Positions 35,799 to 44,168 of a stretch of 64,000 nt of DNA are shown in pieces. The notes under the pieces were generated by a model. The model searched no databases. It was not told the origin of the DNA and was given only the letters and a program-made list of their open reading frames with translations. Every line of letters begins with the position of its first letter. Within the stretch, counting starts at the first letter, position 1. The DNA lies in NCBI RefSeq assembly GCF_018271975.1, contig NZ_JAGUCN010000030.1, forward strand, positions 1 through 64,000, written 5' to 3'. This stretch comes from Carboxylicivirga mesophila (GTDB lineage Bacteria; Bacteroidota; Bacteroidia; Bacteroidales; Marinilabiliaceae). The translations under genes and the position numbers were made by a program.

Positions 35799-35827
35799 CA
35801 AAACAGGGAACCCTGTTGGATTCCCTG
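35799..35827 (-). terminator. Terminator of the DUF4382 gene
   Basis: On the minus strand, CAGGGAA pairs with TTCCCTG around a 10-base loop and is followed by TTTTG. It lies about 29 bases past the stop. Confidence 0.75.
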
Positions 35828-35855
35828 CATATCTTATAAACCAATAAAGTTAACG

Positions 35856-36695
35856 CTACTCAGTAATCTCTACTGCCGCCACTTGTGCATCTACAGTTGT
35901 TTTATTTGCAGCAAATACTTCAGCTTCATCGGTGGTGATGGTCTGATACCCTTCTTTCTCGAATACCAGGGTATACATACCTGCATCAACCCCTAACACA
36001 GCGTAGTTACCATCAGCATCGGTAAAGGTAGTGGTGTACACCTCTTCACCCGACTTCACTGTTACCTGAACTCCTTCAACCGGCACTTCTTCAGCATCCT
36101 TCACATGCCCTACCAGACGACCTGTAGTTGACAGATTAGCAGCCTTAATAACCGGCGTAAAGTTAAACCCCTCAATACCAGCAGGTGAACTTATATCACC
36201 ATTAAGTACAAATGATTTGCTTACATCCAAATCAAGCAGTAGTTCAGCAGTTAAGCCTCCTTTTACCACCAAGGCAGGACTAATAAATACCTTGATACCC
36301 GTTTCGGCACCACTCGGTATTTTGAGGGTGTACTCGCTGCCATCTTTCAGCTTGATGCCGGCATCGCTTACATACAGGCGTACCAGATCATATTCCCCGG
36401 CCTCAATAGGCAGGTCAACCAATCCGGCTGTTACGCCATTGGTCAAATCCAGCATGTTAAAGTCCATCACCTCTTCGCTTAAAGTGATAAACGGACTGCC
36501 CTGTGAATCATCTTTCTTCCTGATTTCAATTTTGTTAATCGTTACGTTCGCCTCGGTCACCAGGTCCGTTGGAAATGGTGCATCAGTCAGGTGAACCTTT
36601 AAGGTTCCGTTTGCAGGTACCTCATCACTGCTGCAGCTAAAGAATAAGCCCGACAGTAAAATTGCCATGATGGCAATCAATTGTTTTCCGTCCAT
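35856..36695 (-). CDS. DUF4382 lipoprotein with carboxypeptidase-regulatory-like C-terminal domain
   Basis: This 279-residue lipoprotein has the lipobox FFSC followed by SSDEVP, an acidic surface-export type signal. The DUF4382 beta-domain (about 30-170) shows the family start GTLKVHLTDAPFPTDLVTEANVTINKIEI and the LDLDVSKSFVLNG segment. A C-terminal transthyretin-like domain (about 190-275) reads GRLVGHVKDAEEVPVEGVQVTVKSG and DADGNYAVLGVDAGMYTLVFEKEGYQT. Both are non-catalytic binding modules, so a surface ligand or glycan-associated role is likely. A decayed copy of its 3' third lies at 31778-32060, so this gene or its region was duplicated in the recent past. Confidence 0.9.
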   Translation of the reverse strand: MDGKQLIAIMAILLSGLFFSCSSDEVPANGTLKVHLTDAPFPTDLVTEANVTINKIEIRKKDDSQGSPFITLSEEVMDFNMLDLTNGVTAGLVDLPIEAGEYDLVRLYVSDAGIKLKDGSEYTLKIPSGAETGIKVFISPALVVKGGLTAELLLDLDVSKSFVLNGDISSPAGIEGFNFTPVIKAANLSTTGRLVGHVKDAEEVPVEGVQVTVKSGEEVYTTTFTDADGNYAVLGVDAGMYTLVFEKEGYQTITTDEAEVFAANKTTVDAQVAAVEITE

Positions 36696-36902
36696 AAATT
36701 GTGAGATTTAAATTATGTTATCATCTCGCAAACGTTAAAAAAAGATCAAAGGTTTCATTTTTTTACCATAAATTTTCAACAGGCTTATAAACAAGCCCCA
36801 GAAATATCAATGCTATATGATGGGTAATAACACAATGGCAATACTCAACAAATAGCCTGAATGAATGGTTAATAAGAGTAATCAGAACTAATACACCGGA
36901 AC

Positions 36903-37388
36903 ATGATCAATAACCGCTATGTACTTATACTTTTACTACATTTAATGCTATGGCAGGCCAGCGCCCAAAACAATGAGCATGCCTCACACCATCACCACCA
37001 CAGGAGTGAGTTAGGTATAGCCAATGCACCAGTGTATTTTGTGAATGAAAAAGAACTCGCTTATGGGCTTCACTTGCACTACATACGCATGAAGCCCCAT
37101 TCACCCTTTGGTATAGGTCTGGGGTATGAGCGAATTTTCGATGACCATGGACATAACACCTTTGGCATAGTAGGTTCGTACCGACCAACTGACAGACTTG
37201 TTATTAATCTGTCGCCAGGCATCACCTTTGAAGACGGAGAGAGCGACCACAGTGCATTTGCCCTGCACTTTGAAACCTCGTATGAGTGGGAAATTAACAA
37301 CCTACATATTGGCCCCGTGTTTGAAGCAGCCTACGATCCGGAAGATATACATATCAGCCTTGGCTTGCATATAGGTATTGGTTTCTAA
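36903..37388 (+). CDS. His-rich exported outer-membrane beta-barrel-like protein
   Basis: This 161-residue protein has a signal peptide (to about residue 21, WQASAQ) and then a histidine-dense segment (EHASHHHHHRSE) that could bind metal ions. The rest alternates as barrel strands (LAYGLHLHYIRM, FGIGLGYERIF, NTFGIVGSYRPT, LVINLSPGITF, ALHFETSYEWEI, LHIGPVFEAAY, HISLGLHIGIGF) and ends in an aromatic. The pattern resembles small outer-membrane proteins sometimes found beside metal efflux genes, but no efflux gene is near. The metal link is inference from the His run. The codons are native-looking, so the His run is not a cloning tag. Confidence 0.75.
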   Translation: MINNRYVLILLLHLMLWQASAQNNEHASHHHHHRSELGIANAPVYFVNEKELAYGLHLHYIRMKPHSPFGIGLGYERIFDDHGHNTFGIVGSYRPTDRLVINLSPGITFEDGESDHSAFALHFETSYEWEINNLHIGPVFEAAYDPEDIHISLGLHIGIGF

Positions 37389-37461
37389 CCGTGGTCAACT
37401 ATCCTATTCAGACCATACCTGGCTACAACTCCTGGCTTCTCAAAGCATACAATTATTTGCT

Positions 37462-38136
37462 TTACCCATACACAGAAATATCCTGAAGACGGCTATAGTC
37501 CAGAATCGTTATCTTCTTCCCATCACTTTCTACGATGCCTTGCTTTCTGAAGTCGGCCAGATTCTTTAACACACTTTCTTTTGAGAAGCCAATCACCCTG
37601 GCCATTTCACTCCTGGTGAGGGGAATTTCAAAAGTATTTTGCCCATAGTTTTTTACAAACTCACTTAACAAAAAGGCCAGTGCCCCTGCCGAATTACGTT
37701 CTGTGAGCTTCATGTGCCAGTTAAGAAAATTTTCATTGACCATGGATATGTACTGGATAAAAGACATGGAAAAGCGCGGGTTACTCTCCAGAAGCCTGGT
37801 AAACAACTGATAATTGATGATGAGCACCTGGCAATCACTCAACGCCCGGGCCGAGAAGCGATAATGCATGGTTGAGTAGGCACAGTTAACACCTATGATT
37901 TCGCCTGAAAATAGTAGCATAAGCGACTGCCGGCTGTTTGTATCGTCCAAAGCCAGCTCCACAGTACCAGTCTGCAAAAGGTACAGATCGTGCACGGGCG
38001 AGCCTTTTCGTATCACCACTTCGCCCGCTTTAAAATCGAGGATTTGGGCTGAACCAAACAGTTCATCCTTTTCTTCATGTTTAAGCTGTTCAATACAGCT
38101 GCTGCCCGTTGGATAGATTATTTCCATATGTGCCAA
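37462..38136 (-). CDS. Crp/Fnr-family transcriptional regulator
   Basis: This 224-residue protein has an N-terminal cyclic-nucleotide-binding-type beta-roll (about 15-125: ILDFKAGEVVIRKGSPVHDLYLLQTGTVEL, LMLLFSGEIIGV) and a C-terminal winged helix (about 155-215: LTRSEMARVIGFSKESVLKNLADFRKQGIVESDGKKITIL). No cysteine cluster for an iron-sulfur centre is seen at the N-terminus (a single Cys at about residue 13), so it is not a classical oxygen-sensing FNR. It is divergent from an OsmC gene, and the short gap contains a perfect palindrome close to its own start, which suggests autoregulation and control of osmC. Confidence 0.9.
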   Translation of the reverse strand: MAHMEIIYPTGSSCIEQLKHEEKDELFGSAQILDFKAGEVVIRKGSPVHDLYLLQTGTVELALDDTNSRQSLMLLFSGEIIGVNCAYSTMHYRFSARALSDCQVLIINYQLFTRLLESNPRFSMSFIQYISMVNENFLNWHMKLTERNSAGALAFLLSEFVKNYGQNTFEIPLTRSEMARVIGFSKESVLKNLADFRKQGIVESDGKKITILDYSRLQDISVYG

Positions 38137-38146
38137 TCGTTAAACA

Positions 38147-38162
38147 GGTGTAAAATTACACC
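38147..38162. promoter_or_regulatory. 16-bp perfect palindrome in the crp-osmC divergent gap
   Basis: GGTGTAA-AA-TTACACC is a perfect inverted repeat, only 11 bases upstream of the Crp/Fnr regulator start and 91 bases upstream of the osmC start. The size and location suit a dimeric regulator site. Confidence 0.6.
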
Positions 38163-38216
38163 CCTCATCATGGTTTAATACACGGCCTGCCTCAGCCTGT
38201 CCGCCTCCTAAACACA

Positions 38217-38224
38217 TAGCTTTG
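38217..38224 (+). promoter_or_regulatory. -7 promoter box of osmC
   Basis: TAGCTTTG matches TAnnTTTG and lies 28 bases before the OsmC-family gene start. Confidence 0.5.
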
Positions 38225-38252
38225 CAAAAGTATTAAATTAAAAACTATTCAA

Positions 38253-38702
38253 ATGGAAGCAATGGAAGTGCAAACCATCAATTTCAATGTGGAGTCAACA
38301 ACCAAATCGGGTTCCCAGTCAGAAGTACAAGTTCGCCAGTTTAAGGTGTTGATTGATGAACCCAGCCAGTTGGGCGGTACCGACGAGGCACCCAACCCGG
38401 TAGAATACCTCTTGTGCGGTTTAAGCGGCTGCATGCATATCATGGCGTTCAAAGTAGCACAGGAACTGAATATGGAACTAAGCGACCTGAATATAAAAAT
38501 TACTGGTGAGCTCAACCCCATGAAACTGTTTGGTATGCCCACCGATGACCGGGCCGGCTACCAGGGCATCACCATTGAGCTGCACCCCGTTACCAGTGCC
38601 ATTCCCGAAACACTTGAACAATGGAAAACCATAATGGCACAGCGCAGTCCCGTATTGGATAACCTCATTAACAAAACACCTATTGAAGTAAAAATAGGGT
38701 GA
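38253..38702 (+). CDS. OsmC-family protein with a single likely redox cysteine
   Basis: This 149-residue cytosolic protein belongs to the OsmC/Ohr fold, which reduces organic hydroperoxides. The central helix segment EYLLCGLSGCMHIMAFKVAQELN holds C55 and C60, the latter at the usual peroxidatic place. The second conserved site, normally in a CPVxNTL motif, reads RSPVLDNL here, with Ser132 replacing the resolving Cys. This may mean altered chemistry or a binding role. The N-terminal beta sheet (TINFNVESTTKSGSQ) and C-terminal INKTPIEVKI are standard. The gene is divergent from a Crp/Fnr regulator and has a good -7 box. Confidence 0.87.
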   Translation: MEAMEVQTINFNVESTTKSGSQSEVQVRQFKVLIDEPSQLGGTDEAPNPVEYLLCGLSGCMHIMAFKVAQELNMELSDLNIKITGELNPMKLFGMPTDDRAGYQGITIELHPVTSAIPETLEQWKTIMAQRSPVLDNLINKTPIEVKIG

Positions 38703-39261
38703 GACAAACGTTAGCACCTACTTTCTAACACTCATTTTAAAGCCCCGGCCTCAACTTACTCTCCTCCATGGCCGGGCAACCTTTAGTCTGATAACAGGCA
38801 AAATACATAAGTTCTAAGGAACAATACATTAGACTTTAGCAATAAGCACCAGGCACTCATCCCACCCCTTACACAGAACTCGTAACCCGAAACCTCCAAC
38901 TCATAATCCTTCGGACTTCGGACCACGAACCTCGGGCCTACTAATCCCCTCTTTCTCTCCATTCATCAATAAACCAACATAATTTATCAACTGCATAGGG
39001 CATATTTAACTAAAAATTCTAATTTAGCATACACTAATCGGAAAACTGCTGCCCCTCGCTGCCAGGTGAGGACGAGAATCGATAAAAGGGGGCGGTAAAA
39101 ACATAAGGGATAATTTTAGGGATGTATGGGTGTGCATGAGGATGGCGTGGTGGTTCTGATAAATGACTGAGCATTGCCAGGTTATTACTAACACACAGAA
39201 CTACAGGATTGATAGATAAGTAATTGTAATAAAACAACGCAAATAACCTAAAAAATTAAAA
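38703..39261. other. 559-bp intergenic region with hairpin and low-complexity string
   Basis: A hairpin with perfect 7-bp arms CCCGGCC / GGCCGGG lies at 38744-38776 after osmC, without a clear T tract. At about 38880-38945 there is a degenerate low-complexity string (cttcggacttcgg, cgaacctcggg) like that at the window start. A small minus-strand reading frame at 39034-39237 has no recognisable features and is not called. Confidence 0.45.
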
Positions 39262-41223
39262 ATGAAGAAACATAACTTTGTTTTCGCTATTTACTGGTTC
39301 CTTTTTATAGCCTTTGCTGTATCGTATGGCTGTTCTGACGATAGCGAAGAACCACCTGTTGTTGATGCCGAATTAGTTGTTTCCCCAGGTATTTTGTCAT
39401 TTAACGCATCTGATACTGGCTTGCTATACCTATCTGTTCAACCGGCCTCAAAATTTACCTGGCAAATATCATCAGCACCCGAGTGGTTAAACATCTCACC
39501 TATGTCAGGTACAGTAAAGGATGAAATTATAGAACTACAGATAACAGCCAAGGCAGAGGGCTTAGGTGAGGGAAACCATTCCGGCCAAATAGAAATTATA
39601 TCGAACGGTGCCGGCCACTTTAGAGCAACCGTTGTAATGCATGTAGATCCTCACCCGGTAGCTCAAGTAGAACCAGCAAAAGTAGATTTGGGCACTGAGA
39701 ATGAGAAAAGCATCTTCATCAACAATTCAGGTACAGGTATTTTAACGTGGCAATTAAAAGATGCACCCGAATGGGTTAGCCTTAGTCGCACCGATGGTCG
39801 CTCGGGGGAAGACTACGGGACAGAAGTTATCGTTTCGGCTATCCGCAAGGGCTTGCCCGTTGGCGCAAAAACCGGCAGCATGGTATTAAGTTCAAATTCA
39901 GAAGAAGGAGATATTACCATTGACCTTAGTATGGAAGTACCTGCTCTGGCACTCATTAGTTCATCCGTTTCGGAAATTACATTTGCACACTCTGTCATCA
40001 ACCAATCGTTTTATGTCAGAAACGAAGGAAATGTGGATGCTAATTGGGAATGGAGTATGAACGAAACTTTTCTATCAGCGGATATCACGGAGGGAACCAT
40101 TAATCCTGGTGATTCGGCAAAAGTCACACTCACGCTCGACCGCTCTCAATTAACCGAAGAACAATATAGTACAGAAGCTACACTTTCCTGCAATGACGGA
40201 AATACCATCAGCTTACCCATTCATATTACCCATTACAATGAAGTTGAATTGCAAATTGATGGTAAAATTATTGATGCCGAATACGACCGAATCAATGATG
40301 TGATTATAGCTGTATCTGAAGGGCCTAATGAGCTACGTAAATTTGACCCGGTAACACAAACAATTAGTACTGTTGCATTAAACATGATTCCTAAATGTGT
40401 TTCGGTGAGTCAGGATGGTAACTATGCCGCTGTTGGGCACGATGGTCAAGTGGCTTATGTCAACCTGTCTACTATGACCATTGAAAAACATTATGGACTC
40501 ACAACCAATGCCTATGACATTGTACTGGCGCCAAACAACTGGGTCTATGTGGTACCTGAGTCGAGCCAGTGGGAAAAGTTGAGATGCATCAACCTGGCCA
40601 CTGGCGTTGAATCGAACCAAACCGGCTACTCCATCCATGGCCGCACAAAAATTAAACTACATCCTACGGGTGACTATATCTATGGTGCTAACAATGGTCT
40701 ATCTCCTTCTGATTTTGAAAAATATGACATCACAGGAGGAACGGCGGCATACCTGTATGATTCGCCTTACCATGGCGATTATGACTTTAGTGGTGATATC
40801 TGGATATCAGAAGATGGCAACCGCCTGTTTGCCAAAAGCCGGAATGTGTTTAACTCATCTGCCACCCAAGCAAATGACATGACCTATAATGGCGCATTAT
40901 CGGGTGAAGGGTATGTAATGACTTTAGATTATAGTGCGGCAGCCAGTAAGATTTGTGCTGTGTTTACCGAGGGTAGCTACTGGGACCAGATACCAGGCAA
41001 CGAAGTGCATATTTATGAAACCACCTACCTGGCGTTTCAGGAAACCATGACTCTGCCAGCTTTCCTGGTTCCTGACGGACAAGGTGGTGTTACTAAATTT
41101 GAATCGCAAGGCCACTTTGGCTTCTTTAATGCCAGCGGAACAGCCTATTATGTTTTAGTAAAAGCAGAAGCCGGTTCGGGCATGATTAACGAATGGGCTA
41201 TTACGACAATAGATATAGATTAA
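39262..41223 (+). CDS. Surface lipoprotein with BACON-type domains and beta-propeller
   Basis: This 653-residue lipoprotein has the lipobox SYGC followed by SDDSEEPP, a textbook Bacteroidota surface-export signal. It then has three tandem beta-sandwich domains of BACON/Ig type (about 35-125, 130-225, 226-325), with motifs such as FTWQISSAPEWLNISPMSG and LTWQLKDAPEWVSLSRTDG. A C-terminal beta-propeller (about 335-650) has blade motifs VSQDGNYAAVGHDGQVAYVNLS, LAPNNWVYVVPE and ISEDGNRLFAKSRN. BACON domains bind mucin or glycans in gut Bacteroidota. The propeller likely gives a second binding surface. No enzyme residues are evident. It is transcribed alone and followed by a hairpin. Confidence 0.87.
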   Translation: MKKHNFVFAIYWFLFIAFAVSYGCSDDSEEPPVVDAELVVSPGILSFNASDTGLLYLSVQPASKFTWQISSAPEWLNISPMSGTVKDEIIELQITAKAEGLGEGNHSGQIEIISNGAGHFRATVVMHVDPHPVAQVEPAKVDLGTENEKSIFINNSGTGILTWQLKDAPEWVSLSRTDGRSGEDYGTEVIVSAIRKGLPVGAKTGSMVLSSNSEEGDITIDLSMEVPALALISSSVSEITFAHSVINQSFYVRNEGNVDANWEWSMNETFLSADITEGTINPGDSAKVTLTLDRSQLTEEQYSTEATLSCNDGNTISLPIHITHYNEVELQIDGKIIDAEYDRINDVIIAVSEGPNELRKFDPVTQTISTVALNMIPKCVSVSQDGNYAAVGHDGQVAYVNLSTMTIEKHYGLTTNAYDIVLAPNNWVYVVPESSQWEKLRCINLATGVESNQTGYSIHGRTKIKLHPTGDYIYGANNGLSPSDFEKYDITGGTAAYLYDSPYHGDYDFSGDIWISEDGNRLFAKSRNVFNSSATQANDMTYNGALSGEGYVMTLDYSAAASKICAVFTEGSYWDQIPGNEVHIYETTYLAFQETMTLPAFLVPDGQGGVTKFESQGHFGFFNASGTAYYVLVKAEAGSGMINEWAITTIDID

Positions 41224-41234
41224 AAAGTCCCTTT

Positions 41235-41261
41235 AGTGGCGCAGATCCAATCTGCGCCACT
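41235..41261 (+). terminator. Hairpin after the BACON/propeller gene
   Basis: A perfect 12-bp stem AGTGGCGCAGAT / ATCTGCGCCACT with a 3-base loop lies 12 bases past the stop. The T tract after it is weak, so it may act mainly as a 3' stabiliser. Confidence 0.65.
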
Positions 41262-41302
41262 ATTAACCAATTAAACAAAAATAATCACCTTACACACATT
41301 AT

Positions 41303-41839
41303 ATGGAAACAATTGACAAAGCAAACACATCTTCATCCAAGTACCTGTATATACCGCCAAGCCGTTTTCTGCTGATGAGCATCATCACCGTTGGCCTTTA
41401 CGAAACCTATTGGATGTATAAAAACTGGAGCTATCTGCGCCAGCGCGATAATCTGGATATTATGCCTGTATGGCGAGCCATATTTGGCGTATTCTTTATC
41501 CATAGCCTATTGAGTAAAATGGAAGATGACCGCGAACTCAGCCAGGTTACTAAAGCTGGGTTTTCGGCTGCCTCCCTGGCCACCGGTTGGCTAATTGTTA
41601 TTCTATTGGGCAACATCCTTGGTCGCTTCGACGAGTACGAGATTAATGTTCTGGGTTTCATCATCGCATTTCCGTCATTTCTATTTTTTTTACCGGTTCA
41701 GAAGCACATCAACCGAGCTAACAGTAAGCTTACCCCCGGCCTTCAATACAACAGCTGGTCAGTTGGCCACACGGTATGTTTGATGCTTGGCCTGCCACTA
41801 TTTATATTGGTATTGATGGGGTTGTTTGGCGGGTATTAA
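41303..41839 (+). CDS. Membrane protein related to DUF4234
   Basis: This 178-residue inner-membrane protein has a hydrophilic N-terminus and about four membrane helices. The segment RFLLMSIITVGLYETYWMYKNWSYLRQRDN is characteristic of DUF4234-like proteins. Later helices are ATGWLIVILLGNILG, FIIAFPSFLFFLPVQ and CLMLGLPLFILVLMGLF. An amphipathic stretch (QKHINRANSKL) lies between the last helices. The function is not known for the family. It lies between a surface lipoprotein and a set of small membrane proteins and shows no tight operon spacing. Confidence 0.75.
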   Translation: METIDKANTSSSKYLYIPPSRFLLMSIITVGLYETYWMYKNWSYLRQRDNLDIMPVWRAIFGVFFIHSLLSKMEDDRELSQVTKAGFSAASLATGWLIVILLGNILGRFDEYEINVLGFIIAFPSFLFFLPVQKHINRANSKLTPGLQYNSWSVGHTVCLMLGLPLFILVLMGLFGGY

Positions 41840-42035
41840 GTGTAGTGTGGCAGTGCTAGCCTATAAGCAACCCCTCCCGTTCGGCGAAGTTTACAACTTT
41901 GCCGACAGTTAATAATAAAGTAGCTGGAAACCATTAACACTCAAAAGTTATATCACCTAATATGCCGGTGATAATCAACCAGCCATTACGAACAATCTAT
42001 AAGGCCCATTGCCTTAATAAGTAAGAAATCAACAA

Positions 42036-42578
42036 ATGAAGAAAGTTATTATTAAGTCTGGATTCACTTCACATCAGAGGTTCATGCTCATTCTATTTTT
42101 TATTTTCTCCTTTATTGTCGGAACAGGAGAGGTTATTGGAATCGCCATATCTGATTCATTGGATCTATATCCTGGAGATTATATTGCATTGTTCCTATTC
42201 ATCATTTCACCAGGCATACTGATTTTATTATTAAGCAAAGAGGGTATACTAATAAGCAAGGACCAATTATACAACTCTCAATTCATATTTGGCAAACCTT
42301 ATTTTAAAACAAAAATAGACCTGAAAAACATGAAGGATATTAGTATACTAAACTATAATATGGCTCAACGATTGGTATTCATCTCTGCAGCCAATCCTAA
42401 CTTCGCAGAAAAGATCCGAGTAAATAAGGTTTTTCTTCTTAATGAAAATCATAGCCAGAAAAGACTTGTACTAACAACAAAAAAAATGGAACATGCTGAG
42501 TTACTCGTGAGAGAGATTGAAAATGCATTTGCTCTTAACCATAGCGACTATAATCCACCAACACGAAGACGATGGTAA
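42036..42578 (+). CDS. Small membrane protein with PH-like cytosolic domain, function unknown
   Basis: This 180-residue protein has two N-terminal membrane helices (about 17-38, FMLILFFIFSFIVGTGEVIGI; about 49-66, YIALFLFIISPGILILLL). A soluble part of about 110 residues follows whose pattern (GILISKDQLYNSQFIFGKPYFKTKIDLKNMKDISIL and KRLVLTTKKMEHAELLVREIENAF) resembles the bacterial PH-like domains that follow two helices in many small membrane proteins. It ends in a basic tail (PPTRRRW). The next gene, a BI-1 family protein, begins 61 bases later. The base composition is more AT-rich than its neighbours. Confidence 0.7.
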   Translation: MKKVIIKSGFTSHQRFMLILFFIFSFIVGTGEVIGIAISDSLDLYPGDYIALFLFIISPGILILLLSKEGILISKDQLYNSQFIFGKPYFKTKIDLKNMKDISILNYNMAQRLVFISAANPNFAEKIRVNKVFLLNENHSQKRLVLTTKKMEHAELLVREIENAFALNHSDYNPPTRRRW

Positions 42579-42639
42579 TAAAGCAATACTTGATTCTTAA
42601 CAAATTAATCTAATCCACCTCATCAATACGACAAATCTC

Positions 42640-43341
42640 ATGAAACAATCAATTTCATTCACCCAGGAAGCCGCCATCGCAGCCGAACAGCAACGATTTA
42701 TGACAAAAGTTTATGGATGGATGTCTTTTGCACTAATCATTACCGGGCTTGTGGCCATGTGGACAGCGTCTACCCCACAGCTAATCAACCTGATTTTCAG
42801 CAATCAATTTGTTTTTATAGGCATAATAGTGCTTGAATTTATATTGGTTGCCCGCCTGGTTTCGGTTATTAAGAGCATTTCGGCCCAGATGGCCACCATG
42901 CTGTTTATACTCTATGCCTTCCTCAACGGGATCACCTTGTCGGCTATATTCATTGTATTTACAGAGGCATCCATTGCCACCACCTTCTATGTAACGGCCG
43001 GCACCTTTGGCATAATGAGCCTCTATGGTTACTTTACCAAGTCAGACCTAAGCCGCTTTGGCAACCTGTTTTTTATGGCACTCATAGGCTTGATATTAGC
43101 GTCAGTGGTGAATATGTTCCTGCATAACGAGCAGCTATACTGGATTACCACCTATGTGGGTGTTTTACTATTTGTTGGCCTAACAGCCTACGACACCCAG
43201 AAAATCAAAAAGATGAACATCATTGGGAACGAGGGGACAGAAGAAGATAAGAAAGAAGCCATCATTGGCGCACTAACCCTGTACCTCGATTTCATTAACC
43301 TGTTTTTATACCTGCTCAGAATATTCGGGAAAAGGAAGTAA
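42640..43341 (+). CDS. Bax inhibitor-1 / YccA family membrane protein
   Basis: This 233-residue inner-membrane protein has about seven helices. The N-terminal QQRFMTKVYGWMSFALIITGLVAMWTA and C-terminal LTAYDTQKIKKM plus ALTLYLDFINLFLYLLRIFGKRK are BI-1 family hallmarks. Bacterial members (YbhL, YccA, BsYetJ) are pH-sensitive calcium leak channels or modulators of the FtsH protease. The Asp residues of the pore latch region (YDTQ and LYLDF) are present. It is followed 28 bases later by a SIMPL-domain gene on the same strand, so the two may be co-transcribed. Confidence 0.94.
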   Translation: MKQSISFTQEAAIAAEQQRFMTKVYGWMSFALIITGLVAMWTASTPQLINLIFSNQFVFIGIIVLEFILVARLVSVIKSISAQMATMLFILYAFLNGITLSAIFIVFTEASIATTFYVTAGTFGIMSLYGYFTKSDLSRFGNLFFMALIGLILASVVNMFLHNEQLYWITTYVGVLLFVGLTAYDTQKIKKMNIIGNEGTEEDKKEAIIGALTLYLDFINLFLYLLRIFGKRK

Positions 43342-43369
43342 TGTTTTAATCCCTTAAACAACAACACTT

Positions 43370-44080
43370 ATGAAAAAAGAACTATTTATGCTAACAATTA
43401 TGCTTTGTACAGCTAATTTGATGGCACAAAACGGAGATAAAAATTTTATAGTTCAGAACTACATTGAAGTCATTGGGAAATCTGAGATGGAAATCAGTCC
43501 TGACCTGATTTATATTAAAGTTCTACTCGATGAGAAGGATACTAAAAACAAAGAAAACCTGTCGCAGCTTGAGGCAAAAATGACGACCACACTCGAAGGC
43601 ATCGGTATTAACACCAAAGAAGACCTATTAATAAAAGACATAAGCAGTAACTTTAAGTATTACTTATTAACCAGGAATAAAATTCTCTTATCAAAAGAAT
43701 ATCAAATTCTTGTTCGCGATGGAAAAACAGCTTCACAGGTGTTTATAAGCCTTGAGAATATTGGCATCTCAAATGTATCCATCGACCGACTGGACCATAG
43801 CAAGATAGTTCAACTAAGAAAGGATGTGAAAGTTAATGCCATAAAGGCCGGGAAAGATAAGGCTGAGTCATTGGCCCTGGCAATTGGACAAAATGTGGGG
43901 CGGGCACTATACATTCAAGAACGTGATAACATGCAGGATTACAGGACATCAAACAATATCATGATACGTGGCGTGTCCAGCAAAATATATGGTTCCAATG
44001 CAGCTTCTGCAGCACTTGATTTTGATTTTGAAAAGATTAAAATAGCGTATTCAATCCTTTGCCGCTTTGAACTTGAATAA
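43370..44080 (+). CDS. SIMPL-domain (DUF541) exported protein
   Basis: This 236-residue protein has a signal peptide (MKKELFMLTIMLCTANLMAQ) and one SIMPL domain (about 28-235), recognisable by YIEVIGKSEMEISPDLIYIKVLLDEKD, the helix-rich middle and VKVNAIKAGKDKAESLALAIGQNVG. SIMPL proteins such as YggE/BP26 are periplasmic, form large ring oligomers and are linked to oxidative-stress resistance, although the molecular role is unclear. It is 28 bases after the BI-1 gene. Confidence 0.9.
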   Translation: MKKELFMLTIMLCTANLMAQNGDKNFIVQNYIEVIGKSEMEISPDLIYIKVLLDEKDTKNKENLSQLEAKMTTTLEGIGINTKEDLLIKDISSNFKYYLLTRNKILLSKEYQILVRDGKTASQVFISLENIGISNVSIDRLDHSKIVQLRKDVKVNAIKAGKDKAESLALAIGQNVGRALYIQERDNMQDYRTSNNIMIRGVSSKIYGSNAASAALDFDFEKIKIAYSILCRFELE

Positions 44081-44168
44081 CGATTAAACTTCCTGACTAA
44101 TCGCTAAATAATCTAATGAGGACATCGTCATGTGCACTATTAATTACAAAATAACAACCATAATATCT

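Noticed and set aside
36962-37010. His run in the 36903 protein taken as cloning-tag contamination
   Set aside because: The codons are native mixed cac/cat, it lies inside a natural exported protein after its signal peptide, and no vector sequence is present.
39034-39237. Small minus-strand frame in the 38.7-39.2 kb gap
   Set aside because: It has no signal peptide, domain or promoter box, and the composition looks random.
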